Positions 29,801 to 37,942 are shown, counted from the first letter of the stretch. The stretch is DNA of 64,000 bases from JBBQLG01 sp964251665 (GCA_964251665.1 CAXUKO010000021.1:37895-101894); one strand, 5' to 3'. Numbers and translations are program-made. Notes: a model not told the origin generated them from the letters alone.

Positions 29801-29834
29801 AACGTTCGCACTGGGCCTGAACGCAAGTTTTTAA
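26808..29834 (+). CDS. SusC/RagA-type TonB-dependent receptor
   Basis: A complete 1,008-residue outer-membrane transporter. Order of parts: signal peptide (LLLLIFSLLPGATQA), carboxypeptidase-like domain (VSGKVTDRANAGLPGVTVQV, residues ~37-115), TonB box-like SLDEVVVVGYG, plug (QALQGKAAGVQIISSGQPGS, YGARGANGVVIITTKRG), then the beta barrel ending in a C-terminal Phe (ALGLNASF). Imports oligosaccharides captured by its SusD partner 21 bases downstream. The LuxR/Y_Y_Y regulator is divergent upstream and probably controls it. The GH144-type enzymes downstream suggest a beta-1,2-glucan substrate. Confidence 0.97.
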   Translation: MRHTLRQTTRNYLTGFLLLLIFSLLPGATQARRPPIKVSGKVTDRANAGLPGVTVQVKGSNTGTVTDANGQYTLQAEETGTLVFSSIGFTRQEITIGSRSVIDVILLDDSKSLDEVVVVGYGTQRKSDVTGATVTIKGDELVKQPVLTATQALQGKAAGVQIISSGQPGSAPVIRVRGTGTALAGTAALFVVDGVLTDDITNINTADIVNVDVLKDASATAIYGARGANGVVIITTKRGTAGKMTVSYSGNAGFRAPTNLVQMANATEYANYVSAASGNIITPGTTSTDWYKQILRNGFQQNHGVSINGGTDKSTYFLSAGYFTDQGVVIDNVYKRLSIRANNDFTFNKVVKAGISASYANGSNQIANLGTAYNNAYRASPIIPGKVNGKYGNTSVYQNVGNSLLDIEKNDNLAVDNRLLGSAYLDIKPIEWLTLRSEFGGDWINQNSRVYNYQFNNDTSTFIAPGGNQRNPNSNLSVGNTRTFHWTWNNLATFNRTFGKHALTVLAGTTAEQYTLTSFTAFRKDVPAVRDLWYIGTGNANTSTNDGTGDKYTRNSYLGRLNYNYNDKYLLTATIRADGSSRFPSGNRWGYFPSVGAGWLISNESFMANQHLFDLLKLRGSWGRVGNDRIPSDSYTVTVQPNLAYPFGGGVATPGSAITQIKDPNLKWETTEEYDLGIEFTAVNGRLSGELNYYNKTSRDLLINVKVPSVTGDADGVVLTNAASIKNKGLEFSLNWRGKITNNLTYRVSGNVTLNQNTVVGLNGGQPILDGGIGANQQYTTRTDNGQPVGSFSVLQVLGVFQTSDEVGSYKNAAGQVIQPSANPGDFKYQDTNGDGKIDDNDRVFAGSYQPKAYFGLNTGLTYGNFDFSVDFYGNVGNQVYNGKRAFRQNVLDNVERSLAYNRWTPSNHSQTEPGANSGNLPPSTYFVESGSFVRINNVTLGYKLPIALLQKATISNLRVFVTAQNVLTLKKFSGFTPELPGNPTSQGIELNAYPTTKTFALGLNASF

Positions 29835-29855
29835 CCCATTCTCAACGATACTATT

Positions 29856-31385
29856 ATGAACCGCAATACACGTTTTTTGACCGGTCTGACCACCCTCCTA
29901 CTGACGGTATCCTGCCAGAAAAGCTTTCTGGACGTACCGGTGCAGGGTCAGGCCACAACGGCAACTGACCCTAATCTGGCCGTTAATCTGGTAACGGGGG
30001 TTTACAATAGCCTCTATAACAGCGAGGCCTTTGGCGGAGCCGGGGGCGATATTCACGGTATCAGTTTTATTGCGGCCACTAACATCATTTCCGACGATGC
30101 CGACAAGGGCAGCAGCCCTACCGATCAGCCCAACATCGGTGCCATCGATGATTTTACCGTAACCCCCACCAACAACTTTGTGGCGGCTCTGTGGAATGGC
30201 TATTATAGCGGTATCGCCCGGACCAATCAGGCACTGGCCGCCCTATCAACCGCATCGCTGGATGCATCCACCAAAAATCAGCTTATCGGCGAAGTCCGGT
30301 TTGTCCGGGGCTATTACTATTTCAACCTCGTCCGTTTCTTCGGCAAGGTGCCTAAAGTAGTTCGGGTACCAAAGGACGCGCAGGATGCCAATACCGACCC
30401 GGCTTTTCAGACGCGGGCCCCGGTCGATACGATCTACAATGTTATCACGCAGGATTTGCAGTTCGCCATCGCCAACCTGCCCCTCCGGGCGCAGGCGGCA
30501 GTGGGTCATGCCAACCGGGGAGCCGCCCAATCACTCCTGGCCAAGACGTATTTGTACCGCAAAAACTGGCAGCAGGTGCAGGCATTGACACAGGCGGTTA
30601 TCACATCGGGACAGTACGCGCTGGTGCCTGACTACACAACAATCTGGCGGAAAGTGGGCGACAACAGCGTCGAGTCCATTTTTGAAACCCAGAGCGGGAC
30701 CTTCAACAATGGTGACCTCGCCGTTGGTCAGTATTCCACCTGGCAGGGACCGCGTGTAGGCGGCAAAGGCGGCTGGACCGACCTCGGGTTTGGGTTCGAT
30801 ACGCCTTCGACCAGTTTAGTTAGTGCTTATGAACCAGGTGACAAACGCCGGGCATCAACCATTATCACCATCGATACCAGTCCGCAGCACGTTGGTACGG
30901 TGCTATACGATGGGTTTCGGATTCCCAGCGCCGATTCGGTACAGAACCTCTATTACAATTATAAAGCCTACGCCAGCGAGAACAAGAACATAGAGCCGTT
31001 TCTGGGCAACCGCGATCAGAAACAGAAGAACGTGCATTTGCTCCGCTACGCCGAGGTGCTGCTCATGAACGCCGAAGCCGCTAACGAACTGGGTCAGTCA
31101 TCAGCGTCTGTCACCTACCTGAACATGGTCCGCATGCGCGCCGGTTTACCCGCCACGACTGCGGCTTCGGAGGCCGACGTACGGCTGGCCATCTGGAAGG
31201 AACGACGGGTAGAATTAGCGATGGAGCATGACCGGTTTTTCGACCTCGTTCGAACAGGTCGGGCGGCTCAGGTGATGCAGGCCGCCGGGAAGAATTTTGT
31301 GGCCGGCAAAAACGAATTACTGCCCGTACCGAGCCTGCAGATACAGCTAAGTGGTGGTAAGCTGGATCAAAACAACGGGTACTAA
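29856..31385 (+). CDS. SusD/RagB family surface glycan-binding lipoprotein
   Basis: A 509-residue lipoprotein, lipobox LLLTVSC (Cys at residue 20) then QKSFLDVPVQG. SusD features: IARTNQALAALS, GEVRFVRGYYYFNLVRFFG, HLLRYAEVLLMNAEAANEL, RMRAGLPAT and KERRVELAMEHDRFFDLVRTG. It binds glycan at the surface and forms the lid on the SusC barrel encoded just upstream. The next gene (LamG lipoprotein) is 65 bases downstream. Confidence 0.96.
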   Translation: MNRNTRFLTGLTTLLLTVSCQKSFLDVPVQGQATTATDPNLAVNLVTGVYNSLYNSEAFGGAGGDIHGISFIAATNIISDDADKGSSPTDQPNIGAIDDFTVTPTNNFVAALWNGYYSGIARTNQALAALSTASLDASTKNQLIGEVRFVRGYYYFNLVRFFGKVPKVVRVPKDAQDANTDPAFQTRAPVDTIYNVITQDLQFAIANLPLRAQAAVGHANRGAAQSLLAKTYLYRKNWQQVQALTQAVITSGQYALVPDYTTIWRKVGDNSVESIFETQSGTFNNGDLAVGQYSTWQGPRVGGKGGWTDLGFGFDTPSTSLVSAYEPGDKRRASTIITIDTSPQHVGTVLYDGFRIPSADSVQNLYYNYKAYASENKNIEPFLGNRDQKQKNVHLLRYAEVLLMNAEAANELGQSSASVTYLNMVRMRAGLPATTAASEADVRLAIWKERRVELAMEHDRFFDLVRTGRAAQVMQAAGKNFVAGKNELLPVPSLQIQLSGGKLDQNNGY

Positions 31386-31450
31386 ACACTAATCTTAACG
31401 AATAACACAGTGCAAATCCAAACTAAATCAACCCCAAAAATCAATCACTT

Positions 31451-32395
31451 ATGAAAACGAGACAACACAGTGTATGGGTAAGCGCAGTTCTGCTGGCAGG
31501 CGCGACAATCATAACCTCATGTAGTAAAAGTGACAACAATACGGCTTCCCTGCCTGCCGTTGGTGGCTACAACAGTTCAAATGACGTAGCTTCAGCCAAT
31601 CTCATTGCGTATTGGCCATTTGAGGGAAATTACACGGAGACTAAGCAAAATCTGACAGGTACCAACAATGGTGCAGGGTTCACAATCGGCGTCAATGGAC
31701 AAGGTCAGGCGTATCAGGGTAAGGGGGCGAGTTATATCCTGTTTTCCAATCCAGGCAGTGCTTTTAGCCAGCTTAAAAGCTATTCGGTAGCTGTTTGGGT
31801 CGCAGAATCTACGCAACCTGTTAATAACACAACAACCTCTTATTCAGCCGGACAGGGCGCACAGGGAATCTTCTTCGTATACGATCAGGCTGGAACTGCC
31901 TGGAACCTGATTCATCTGGATGCTGAGCCGTTCCGCAATGATACATTGAGGCTTCACGCTGGTTTCAATAATACCGGCGCACCTGAATATCAAGGTATTG
32001 TCCCTGAAGGATTATTGCCTGCTTCAGTGAAGGCAAGTACCTGGGTTCATGTAGTAATGACTTACGATGGTGGTTCCTCTACCTATTCACTTTACCGGAA
32101 TGGAGTAGCGGTCCCGGTTGCTTCTGCATGGGGTACTTCTGCTTTAACGCAAATCTGGACGAATGGAAATAAGACGACGGCAATGGGTAATATCACTTTC
32201 AAAAGTCCTCCGGGAGGTATAGTTATCGGCGCATTCCCTCAAGCAGTTACTCCTACGATTAATTCAGGTATAGGTGGACCACAACCTTGGTCGGGCAACT
32301 TCCAGGGTGCAATTGATAACTTACGGGTTTATAATAAGGCTCTAACGCAAAATGAAGTCGGCGGCCTGTATGGGCTTGAAGCACAAAGCCGGTAA
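31451..32395 (+). CDS. LamG/concanavalin-like surface lipoprotein, probable glycan-binding protein
   Basis: A 314-residue lipoprotein (GATIITSC, then a Ser/Asn-rich linker). The body is one LamG-type jelly-roll: NLIAYWPFEGNYTETKQN, SYSVAVWVAES, WVHVVMTYDGGSSTYSLYRN and IDNLRVYNKALTQNEVGGLY. These are the usual hallmarks of LamG-like domains. In the position of SusE/SusF in starch PULs, it probably helps hold the polysaccharide at the cell. Base composition looks more AT-rich than its neighbours by eye, which may mean separate acquisition. A strong terminator-like hairpin lies just after it. Confidence 0.85.
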   Translation: MKTRQHSVWVSAVLLAGATIITSCSKSDNNTASLPAVGGYNSSNDVASANLIAYWPFEGNYTETKQNLTGTNNGAGFTIGVNGQGQAYQGKGASYILFSNPGSAFSQLKSYSVAVWVAESTQPVNNTTTSYSAGQGAQGIFFVYDQAGTAWNLIHLDAEPFRNDTLRLHAGFNNTGAPEYQGIVPEGLLPASVKASTWVHVVMTYDGGSSTYSLYRNGVAVPVASAWGTSALTQIWTNGNKTTAMGNITFKSPPGGIVIGAFPQAVTPTINSGIGGPQPWSGNFQGAIDNLRVYNKALTQNEVGGLYGLEAQSR

Positions 32396-32412
32396 GACCC
32401 AACCGGCTGATC

Positions 32413-32444
32413 AAGGGTCGTCTCAGCTACGTGAGACGACCCTT
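32413..32444 (+). terminator. Hairpin terminator between LamG and first GH144-type gene
   Basis: Arms of 13 bases (32413-32425 and 32432-32444) pair perfectly with a 6-base loop, followed by ATTTAT. It sits between the surface lipoprotein gene and the glycosidase gene and may reduce expression of the downstream enzymes relative to SusCD. Confidence 0.7.
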
Positions 32445-32469
32445 ATTTATCTCGTTATGAACTACTTTC

Positions 32470-34137
32470 ATGAAAACACCAACCTTTATTACACTACTGT
32501 TGCTATTGGCGGGTCTGTCCTGCAAGACGAAGCAGGACGTTGAACCACCAGAGTCGTTTTATTATAAGTCAGTGCTGATAAACGGACAACCGTCGGCCAG
32601 CCTGACAGCCCGCGATCTGACAGCGAAACCCACCATCACCATCACCTTTTCGGCTCCCGTACAGGAAAGCCTGGTGCCGACCAACATCAAACTGACGCCC
32701 AAAGCCAGCACCCAGTCCATACCCCTGACCTACGCCTTCGGCACTAACGACACGACCGTTACGCTGACGCCCCAGAGTCCACTGACCGCGCTGACTGCCT
32801 ATGAAGTTACGGTGTTGCCGACGCTTGCGTCACAGCGCAATACCGCCCTGAATACTACCCTAAGCATTAACCTGACCACCGCCCTTGACAGTACCGATAA
32901 ATTTTCGCGCATCAGCGACGATGCCCTGCTCGATCTGGTGCAGAAACAGACATTCAAATACTTTTATGATTTTGGCCACCCGGTATCCGGTATGTCCCGC
33001 GAGCGTAATTCATCGGGCGACGTTGTTACAACGGGCGGTACCGGGTTCGGCATTATGGCTATCGTAGTGGCCGTAAACCGTCAGTTTATCAGTCGGCAGG
33101 ATGGACTGAACCGCCTGCTGAAAATTACCAATTTCCTTACCACCAACGCCACCCGTTACCACGGAGCCTTTCCGCACTGGCTCAATGGCGCAACGGGTGC
33201 GACAATCCCGTTTAGTCCAAAAGACGACGGCGCCGATCTGGTCGAGACCTCATACCTGATGCAGGGCTTACTAACCGCCCGGCAATATTTCAGCAGCATG
33301 ACCGATGCGAATGAAATTGCGCTTCGCAAGGGCATCAATGATTTATGGAACGGCGTCGAGTGGACATGGTTCACCAAAGACGGTACCGAAACGAACCTGT
33401 ACTGGCACTGGTCACCCAACTATGCCTGGGCTATGAACTTTCCCATTCGGGGCTGGAACGAAGCCCTGATTACGTACGCGCTGGCGGCCTCATCGAACAC
33501 GTTTCCCATAGCCAAAACCATTTATGACGTTAGCTGGGCACAGAACGGCAAAATAGCCAACGGTGCAAGCTATTACGGCATCAAACTTCCCCTTGGTCCG
33601 GCTTACGGTGGCCCATTGTTTTTTTCGCAGTATTCGTTCCTAGGCATCAGTCCGCATAACCTGACGGACGCCTATGCGGATTACTGGCAGCAGAATACGG
33701 CGCATACCCTTATCAATTACACCTACTGCAAAACCAATCCCAAACAGTTCAGCGGCTACAGCCAGAACTGCTGGGGACTAACAGCCAGCGACGAACAGAA
33801 TGGCTATTCGGCCCACGAACCGAATAACGACAACGGTACCATCTCCCCCACAGCCGCTTTATCGGCCATGCCCTACACGCCCACAGAGTCAATGCAAGCC
33901 TTACGGTTTTTTTATTACAAACTGGGGGATAAGGTCTGGAAAGACTACGGCTTTGTCGACGCTTTTAATCTGAACAACCGCTGGTTTTCGGACCAATTCC
34001 TAGCTATTGACCAGGGACCTATCATCGTCATGATCGAGAACCAGCGGTCGGGCCTGCCTTGGCAGTTATTTATGAGTTGCCCCGAGGTAAAAAAAGGCCT
34101 GAAGAATTTAGGGTTTCAGAGCCCAAATTTGAACTAA
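32470..34137 (+). CDS. GH144/glycoamylase-fold lipoprotein glucanase with N-terminal Ig-like domain
   Basis: A 555-residue lipoprotein (LLAGLSC, Cys at residue 18). Residues ~35-135 form an Ig-like domain (ITITFSAPVQESLVPTNIKL). The catalytic region belongs to the glycoamylase-like family used by GH144 endo-beta-1,2-glucanases: LVQKQTFKYFYDFGHPVSGM, TGGTGFGIMAIVVAVNRQFI, ETSYLMQGLLTARQYF, NWCWGLTAS-type motif (QNCWGLTASDEQNGY) and AIDQGPIIVMIENQRSG. It would cut polymer at the outer membrane before SusCD import. A beta-1,2-glucan target is inferred from family knowledge, not proved. A second enzyme of the same family follows at 34233. Confidence 0.88.
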   Translation: MKTPTFITLLLLLAGLSCKTKQDVEPPESFYYKSVLINGQPSASLTARDLTAKPTITITFSAPVQESLVPTNIKLTPKASTQSIPLTYAFGTNDTTVTLTPQSPLTALTAYEVTVLPTLASQRNTALNTTLSINLTTALDSTDKFSRISDDALLDLVQKQTFKYFYDFGHPVSGMSRERNSSGDVVTTGGTGFGIMAIVVAVNRQFISRQDGLNRLLKITNFLTTNATRYHGAFPHWLNGATGATIPFSPKDDGADLVETSYLMQGLLTARQYFSSMTDANEIALRKGINDLWNGVEWTWFTKDGTETNLYWHWSPNYAWAMNFPIRGWNEALITYALAASSNTFPIAKTIYDVSWAQNGKIANGASYYGIKLPLGPAYGGPLFFSQYSFLGISPHNLTDAYADYWQQNTAHTLINYTYCKTNPKQFSGYSQNCWGLTASDEQNGYSAHEPNNDNGTISPTAALSAMPYTPTESMQALRFFYYKLGDKVWKDYGFVDAFNLNNRWFSDQFLAIDQGPIIVMIENQRSGLPWQLFMSCPEVKKGLKNLGFQSPNLN

Positions 34138-34150
34138 GCATTCTAACTGC

Positions 34151-34200
34151 AAGGGCGCATAAGAACTTCGCAAAGAACGCGGAAGTTTCTTTGTGCCCTT
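34151..34200 (+). terminator. Imperfect hairpin between the two GH144-type genes
   Basis: Arms at 34151-34170 and 34182-34200 pair imperfectly (AAGGGC with GCCCTT at the base, GAACTTC with GAAGTTT-type pairing near the loop). No T tract follows. It may be an RNA-stabilising or intergenic repeat element. Confidence 0.4.
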
Positions 34201-34232
34201 AACGAAACACTCTCCGACATTGCGGTCGACTT

Positions 34233-35609
34233 ATGAAAACCTTACTCCTTTTCCTGCTCACTCTAACTACCGTTCAGGCGCAATACAAACTAACGCCCAA
34301 AGACAACGCTTTTCTTGACAGCCTGGAACGCGATACCTTTGGTTTTTTCTGGGAAACGGCTAACCCGCAAAACGGCCTGATTCCTGACCGGGCACCAACC
34401 CCCTCCTTCTCCAGTGTCGCGTCCGTTGGTTTCGGGCTAACGGCCTATCTCGTGGGTGTCGAGCGCGGCTACATCACCCGTAAGCAGGCCACTGACAGGG
34501 TGCTGAAAACGCTTCGCTTTTTTGCCGGTGCTCCCCAGTCAGCCAATGCAACCGGCGTAGCAGGTTACAAGGGGTTTTTCTACCATTTTCTGGACATGAA
34601 AACGGGCGAACGCTTTAAACAGGTTGAACTGTCTACCATAGACACGGCCCTGCTACTCGGTGGTATCCTGAGTTGCCAAACCTACTTCGACCGAAACACT
34701 ACGGCCGAAGCGGAGATCCGGCAGTTAGCCGAGCAGATTTACTGCCGCGCCGACTGGACCTGGTTTCAAAAGCACAACGGTTTGCCAAGACAGCCCTTCG
34801 TATCGATGGGCTGGCACCCCGAAACGGGTTTCATTAAGAACGACTGGACGGGCTACAATGAAGGTATGCTTTTATACGTGTTGGCACTTGGTTCGCCCAC
34901 GCATCCGGTTGGTCAGGACGTTTGGCCCGCCTGGACTAAAACTTACGAATGGAAGTCGTTCTATGGGCAAACACACGTCAATTTTGATCCCCTGTTCGGC
35001 CATCAATATTCACACGTCTGGATTGACTTTCGGGGTATTCAGGACCCATACATGCGGACAAAGGGCATTAATTACGCCGAAAATTCGCGCCGGGCGACCT
35101 ACGCCAACCGGGCCTACTGCCTCGCCAACCCGGCTAAATGGCAGGACTACAGCGCCACTGTTTGGGGGCTGACAGCTTGCGATGGTCCGAAAGATACGAC
35201 CGTTAATGGGCGGGCATTTTTCTCATACAGGGCGCGGGGGGCAGCCAGTCAGCAGATCGTTGATGATGGTACCATTGCCCCTACGGCAGCTGGCGGGTCT
35301 ATCGCCTTCGCCCCGGAAATATGCTTGCCCGCTCTGCAGGCTATGAAAGCCCGCTATGGCAGTAAACTTTACGGCAAATACGGCTTTCGCGATGCGTTTA
35401 ACCCAACCTACCGATACCCTTCTAATTTTGCAAACGGCTCAACGGCTACCGGCTGGTTCGATATAGATTACCTCGGAATTGACCAGGGGCCGATCCTGCT
35501 AATGGCCGAAAATGCCCGCACCCAGTTTGTCTGGAACCTCATGAAACGTAACCCTAATATCCGACGGGGGCTAAAGCGGGCGGGCTTTATGGGTGGGTGG
35601 TTACAGTGA
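34233..35609 (+). CDS. GH144/glycoamylase-fold secreted glucanase
   Basis: A 458-residue enzyme with a signal peptide (KTLLLFLLTLTTVQAQ) and no lipobox, so it is probably periplasmic. Catalytic-domain landmarks: LERDTFGFFWETANPQNGLI, SVASVGFGLTAYLVGVERGY, ELSTIDTALLLGGILSCQTY, GYNEGMLLYVLALGSPTHP, SATVWGLTACDGPKD and GIDQGPILLMAENARTQ. Same family as the preceding lipoprotein but without the Ig domain, which suggests a division of labour: surface cutting by the lipoprotein, periplasmic cutting by this one. No GH3 beta-glucosidase lies next to them, so the final sugar-releasing step must be encoded elsewhere. Confidence 0.9.
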   Translation: MKTLLLFLLTLTTVQAQYKLTPKDNAFLDSLERDTFGFFWETANPQNGLIPDRAPTPSFSSVASVGFGLTAYLVGVERGYITRKQATDRVLKTLRFFAGAPQSANATGVAGYKGFFYHFLDMKTGERFKQVELSTIDTALLLGGILSCQTYFDRNTTAEAEIRQLAEQIYCRADWTWFQKHNGLPRQPFVSMGWHPETGFIKNDWTGYNEGMLLYVLALGSPTHPVGQDVWPAWTKTYEWKSFYGQTHVNFDPLFGHQYSHVWIDFRGIQDPYMRTKGINYAENSRRATYANRAYCLANPAKWQDYSATVWGLTACDGPKDTTVNGRAFFSYRARGAASQQIVDDGTIAPTAAGGSIAFAPEICLPALQAMKARYGSKLYGKYGFRDAFNPTYRYPSNFANGSTATGWFDIDYLGIDQGPILLMAENARTQFVWNLMKRNPNIRRGLKRAGFMGGWLQ

Positions 35610-35632
35610 CCTAGATTTTTATGTTCCCGACT

Positions 35633-35669
35633 GATTGAAACGGTTGTAAAACCGTTTCAATCATTTTTT
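35633..35669 (+). terminator. Rho-independent terminator of the GH144-type PUL operon
   Basis: A perfect 13-bp stem (35633-35645 with 35650-35662) with a 4-base loop, directly followed by a run of seven T at 35664-35670. It lies 24 bases after the last glucanase gene and closes the PUL operon. Confidence 0.9.
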
Positions 35670-36334
35670 TACACACAATCTGGTTGGTAATATCGATAAA
35701 AAACCGGCATTGGACGCTTCAGTGCTATCACACATCAAAAAGCATCCCTTGAGCAAAATTAGGTGAAGCCATTACTTGTATCCCGCTCCATTGCGATTGG
35801 CCTAAAGAAACGGGTGCGGTGACCCAGGTGTTGCCGATTTAGTGAAGCTTCACACAGGAAATGCCCGCATGAGAACCGAGATTGGCCGTGAACTTCAAGA
35901 CTGCAAGCGGCTTGTTGGCGCCATCAGGGAAGACGAAGACGGTGTGTTCATGGTAACAGTCAGGATGTAGTAGCCCCGATTTTCCAAGTTGGATGGTCAG
36001 TACCTGGTCGAGGTTGATAGAAATCAATCAGGCTTCGATACTCCAACCGATGTATTCGGCCCGTTCAATACGCTGGATGAAGCCCTAAGTACTGCTAGGG
36101 CCTTCAGATAAATAATGAAGTGGGACTAAATGCCCCAGCGCGTTTGTAGTGATCGCCCATAACTACCACCCCGAATACCCCGAATTTAGCATAGGGTTCG
36201 TAGGTTACGGTCGCTTCAAGCATATTTGTATATAAGTGCGAAAATACGGCTAAGAATTTGCAATGTTTTACTGTTGTATTGGGTCGTTCAATTAATCCAA
36301 GTATAGACATTTAGATTCGAGTATTCTATTTGCG
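35670..36334. other. Intergenic stretch with possible gene remnants
   Basis: No intact gene. Two short protein-like frames are visible. On the minus strand, 35839-36027 reads YHEHTVFVFPDGANKPLAVL and KFTANLGSHAG. On the + strand, 35974-36111 (stop to stop, no ATG) reads YLVEVDRNQSGFDTPTDVFG and PFNTLDEALSTARAFR. I recognise neither. They overlap, so at most one is real; they are most likely residues of decayed mobile-element genes. Confidence 0.35.
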
Positions 36335-36401
36335 CAGAAACCGACAATAAACCGTTTTAAAACGGTTTATTGTCGGTTTCTGTTTCGGTTTAATCAGTTT
36401 A
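36335..36401. repeat. Palindromic repeat element, copy B
   Basis: A perfect 48-base palindrome (24-bp arms, 36335-36358 with 36359-36382, no loop) followed by TTTCGGTTTAATCAGTTTA. Same orientation and layout as copy A at 23544-23604, with a compensatory T-A/A-T change in the stem. The two copies bracket the GH144-type PUL. Confidence 0.8.
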
Positions 36402-36415
36402 ACGTCAGGTATTAA

Positions 36416-36454
36416 ACCGTTACAAGACTGGTTACCTATCAGTTTTGTAACGGT
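36416..36454. terminator. Hairpin next to the stop of the zinc-ribbon gene
   Basis: Arms at 36416-36425 and 36445-36454 (CCGTTACAA with TTGTAACGG) enclose a 19-base loop; CTTTTT follows on the + side and TTTAAT on the minus side. It probably ends transcription of the minus-strand gene that stops at 36465. Confidence 0.5.
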
Positions 36455-36464
36455 CTTTTTAACC

Positions 36465-37091
36465 TCAGCCGAGTAGTAATCCATCTAAACCGGTGCCTGG
36501 CTTGTATTTTTTCGGCGTTTGAATTTGAGGATCGCTCAACTTGACCTCAGAGTTCCCATTTAAGAACTTGTAGACTAGTACACCTATAAATCCAGTCGCA
36601 ATCAGCCCCCAACCTATTCCACTTGATTGCTCGTCTGCTGATTCGGTAGAATCTTCCTCTGGTTCCGGCTTCAATTTGGTAGTAGATTCTATCTCATTTG
36701 CTTTTATTTCATCCTGCAACGCCTGATAATTGGCCTTCCGTTGCTGCTCTATCAACTCTAGTTGTTGATGGTGGAGCCGATCCTGTTTTTCCAACTCGTG
36801 CTGGCGTTCCCGTTCTCTGTCTTCATAATCCAGTCGGCGCATGGCTTCGTCACCTTGTAGCCTAATTTTTTGAAGTTCAATTTCAGTTTTAGAGACCGAA
36901 GTCGATCGGATAGATGGTGACTTAATGTATGTAACGGACTGTTTTGATTCGTTGGTAGTGGGGAGTTCTTCCCTTAGGTTCGTCTTGCCCTGTTGAAAGG
37001 CTTGCTGTTTGCAGGCGGAATTACAATAAAGTTGATTGCTACGGCCGATAAAGTTGTGCCCACATTGACGACAGGTCTTTTGAGTTATCAT
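36465..37091 (-). CDS. Zinc-ribbon, coiled-coil, single-membrane-helix protein of unknown function
   Basis: A 208-residue protein I do not recognise. The N-terminus holds a four-cysteine zinc ribbon (CRQCGHNFIGRSNQLYC, NSAC). A charged helical region follows (QKIRLQGDEAMRRLDYEDRE and onward, about residues 75-140), a likely coiled coil. A membrane helix (GWGLIATGFIGVLVYKFL) lies near residues 160-177, and a short tail follows. There is no signal peptide, so the zinc ribbon is probably cytoplasmic. It is the last gene at the distal end of the defence island and could be mobile-element cargo. Confidence 0.7.
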   Translation of the reverse strand: MITQKTCRQCGHNFIGRSNQLYCNSACKQQAFQQGKTNLREELPTTNESKQSVTYIKSPSIRSTSVSKTEIELQKIRLQGDEAMRRLDYEDRERERQHELEKQDRLHHQQLELIEQQRKANYQALQDEIKANEIESTTKLKPEPEEDSTESADEQSSGIGWGLIATGFIGVLVYKFLNGNSEVKLSDPQIQTPKKYKPGTGLDGLLLG

Positions 37092-37339
37092 TAGTTTATT
37101 TATTTAAAAAAGAGTAAAAGCTAGCGCCATTTTGCTGTTCTTGGGGCAGGGCTTGGTAAACCTTAGCTGAAAATACGGGTGGATTAACGAACGACAGTAT
37201 TGACTGAAGAACCTAGTACCGGCGTCGTTGTAAGCGGTGAGCTTTGGGAAAATGAATCCGAGTTGTGAAAGCGAGGGCGGAGTATCGGCTTAGTCACTAA
37301 GATCATCATATAAATTGTGTGTCAAACGGAATTAGCTGT

Positions 37340-37483
37340 TTAGGCGGAGTCATCGATCATGACGCTTGCAACGAATGCTTGTTTAGCTTTATCGCTCCGG
37401 GCATTCTGTTCATCGTCTTCGTGCAGTGATTCATAAATGGTATCGAGACCGCCAAAAATTGGTGGAGGTGATTCTAATCTCAT
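37340..37483 (-). CDS. Small 47-residue ORF translationally coupled to the HTH gene
   Basis: The ATG at 37483-37481 overlaps the TGA of the upstream HTH gene (ATGA arrangement), typical of translational coupling. The product is acidic (begins MRLESPPPIFGGLDTIYESL, then HEDDEQNARSDKAKQAF) with no membrane segment. No family recognised. The overlap and protein-like composition are the only evidence that it is real; it could be a partner or antitoxin-like protein of the HTH product. Confidence 0.5.
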   Translation of the reverse strand: MRLESPPPIFGGLDTIYESLHEDDEQNARSDKAKQAFVASVMIDDSA

Positions 37484-37833
37484 CGCTTTTTACCCCCTTT
37501 ACGCCGGGGACTTTCGACAAGCTGATGCGCATTAGCTACGGTTTCTTCTTTGGTGGGCAGGTAATTCCCTGTCATCCATTCACGAAGTGCAATCTCGGAA
37601 AAGTAACGTTTACCACCCTGTTTGTAACTTGGCATTTCGCCCCTACTTACCTTATTAGCAATGGTTTGGCGTTTAAAGCCAGTTACCTCTTCGGCCAGTT
37701 CGAGACCACCAATCCGATTGGATGGTCCCTGGAGCCTATTATGGCCCAGTTCCTGAAGTTCCGCCCGGACAACTCGTCGGAAAATACTTTCCAGGTAAGC
37801 CTCGGCTTCCTGAATGAAATCTAATTGTGCCAT
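37480..37833 (-). CDS. Excisionase/AlpA-like helix-turn-helix protein
   Basis: A 117-residue basic protein. The middle forms a MerR/excisionase-type HTH: GGLELAEEVTGFKRQTIANK, then VSRGEMPSYKQGGKRYFSEI and ALREWMTGN, the familiar helix-turn-helix plus wing in which KQGGKRYF is the wing. The N-terminal helix (FIQEAEAYLESIFRRVVRAE) is a possible dimerisation region and the C-terminus is basic (SPRRKGGKKR). Such proteins control excision or gene expression in integrative elements. Its position beside the defence island and a recombinase remnant fits a mobile-element border. Confidence 0.8.
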   Translation of the reverse strand: MAQLDFIQEAEAYLESIFRRVVRAELQELGHNRLQGPSNRIGGLELAEEVTGFKRQTIANKVSRGEMPSYKQGGKRYFSEIALREWMTGNYLPTKEETVANAHQLVESPRRKGGKKR

Positions 37834-37942
37834 CTGGCCTATATTTTAGTCATCAGCATTGTTGCTGTTAGTTCAAAGATTGGCGCTGTTTGCTAAAGGC
37901 AGTTTGGAAAACAGGGAAGCTATGTGAAATAAAGGATAATAG

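Noticed and set aside
37426..37824. 132-codon + strand ORF opposite the HTH gene
   Set aside because: The minus-strand frame has a clear excisionase-type HTH and a coupled downstream ORF.
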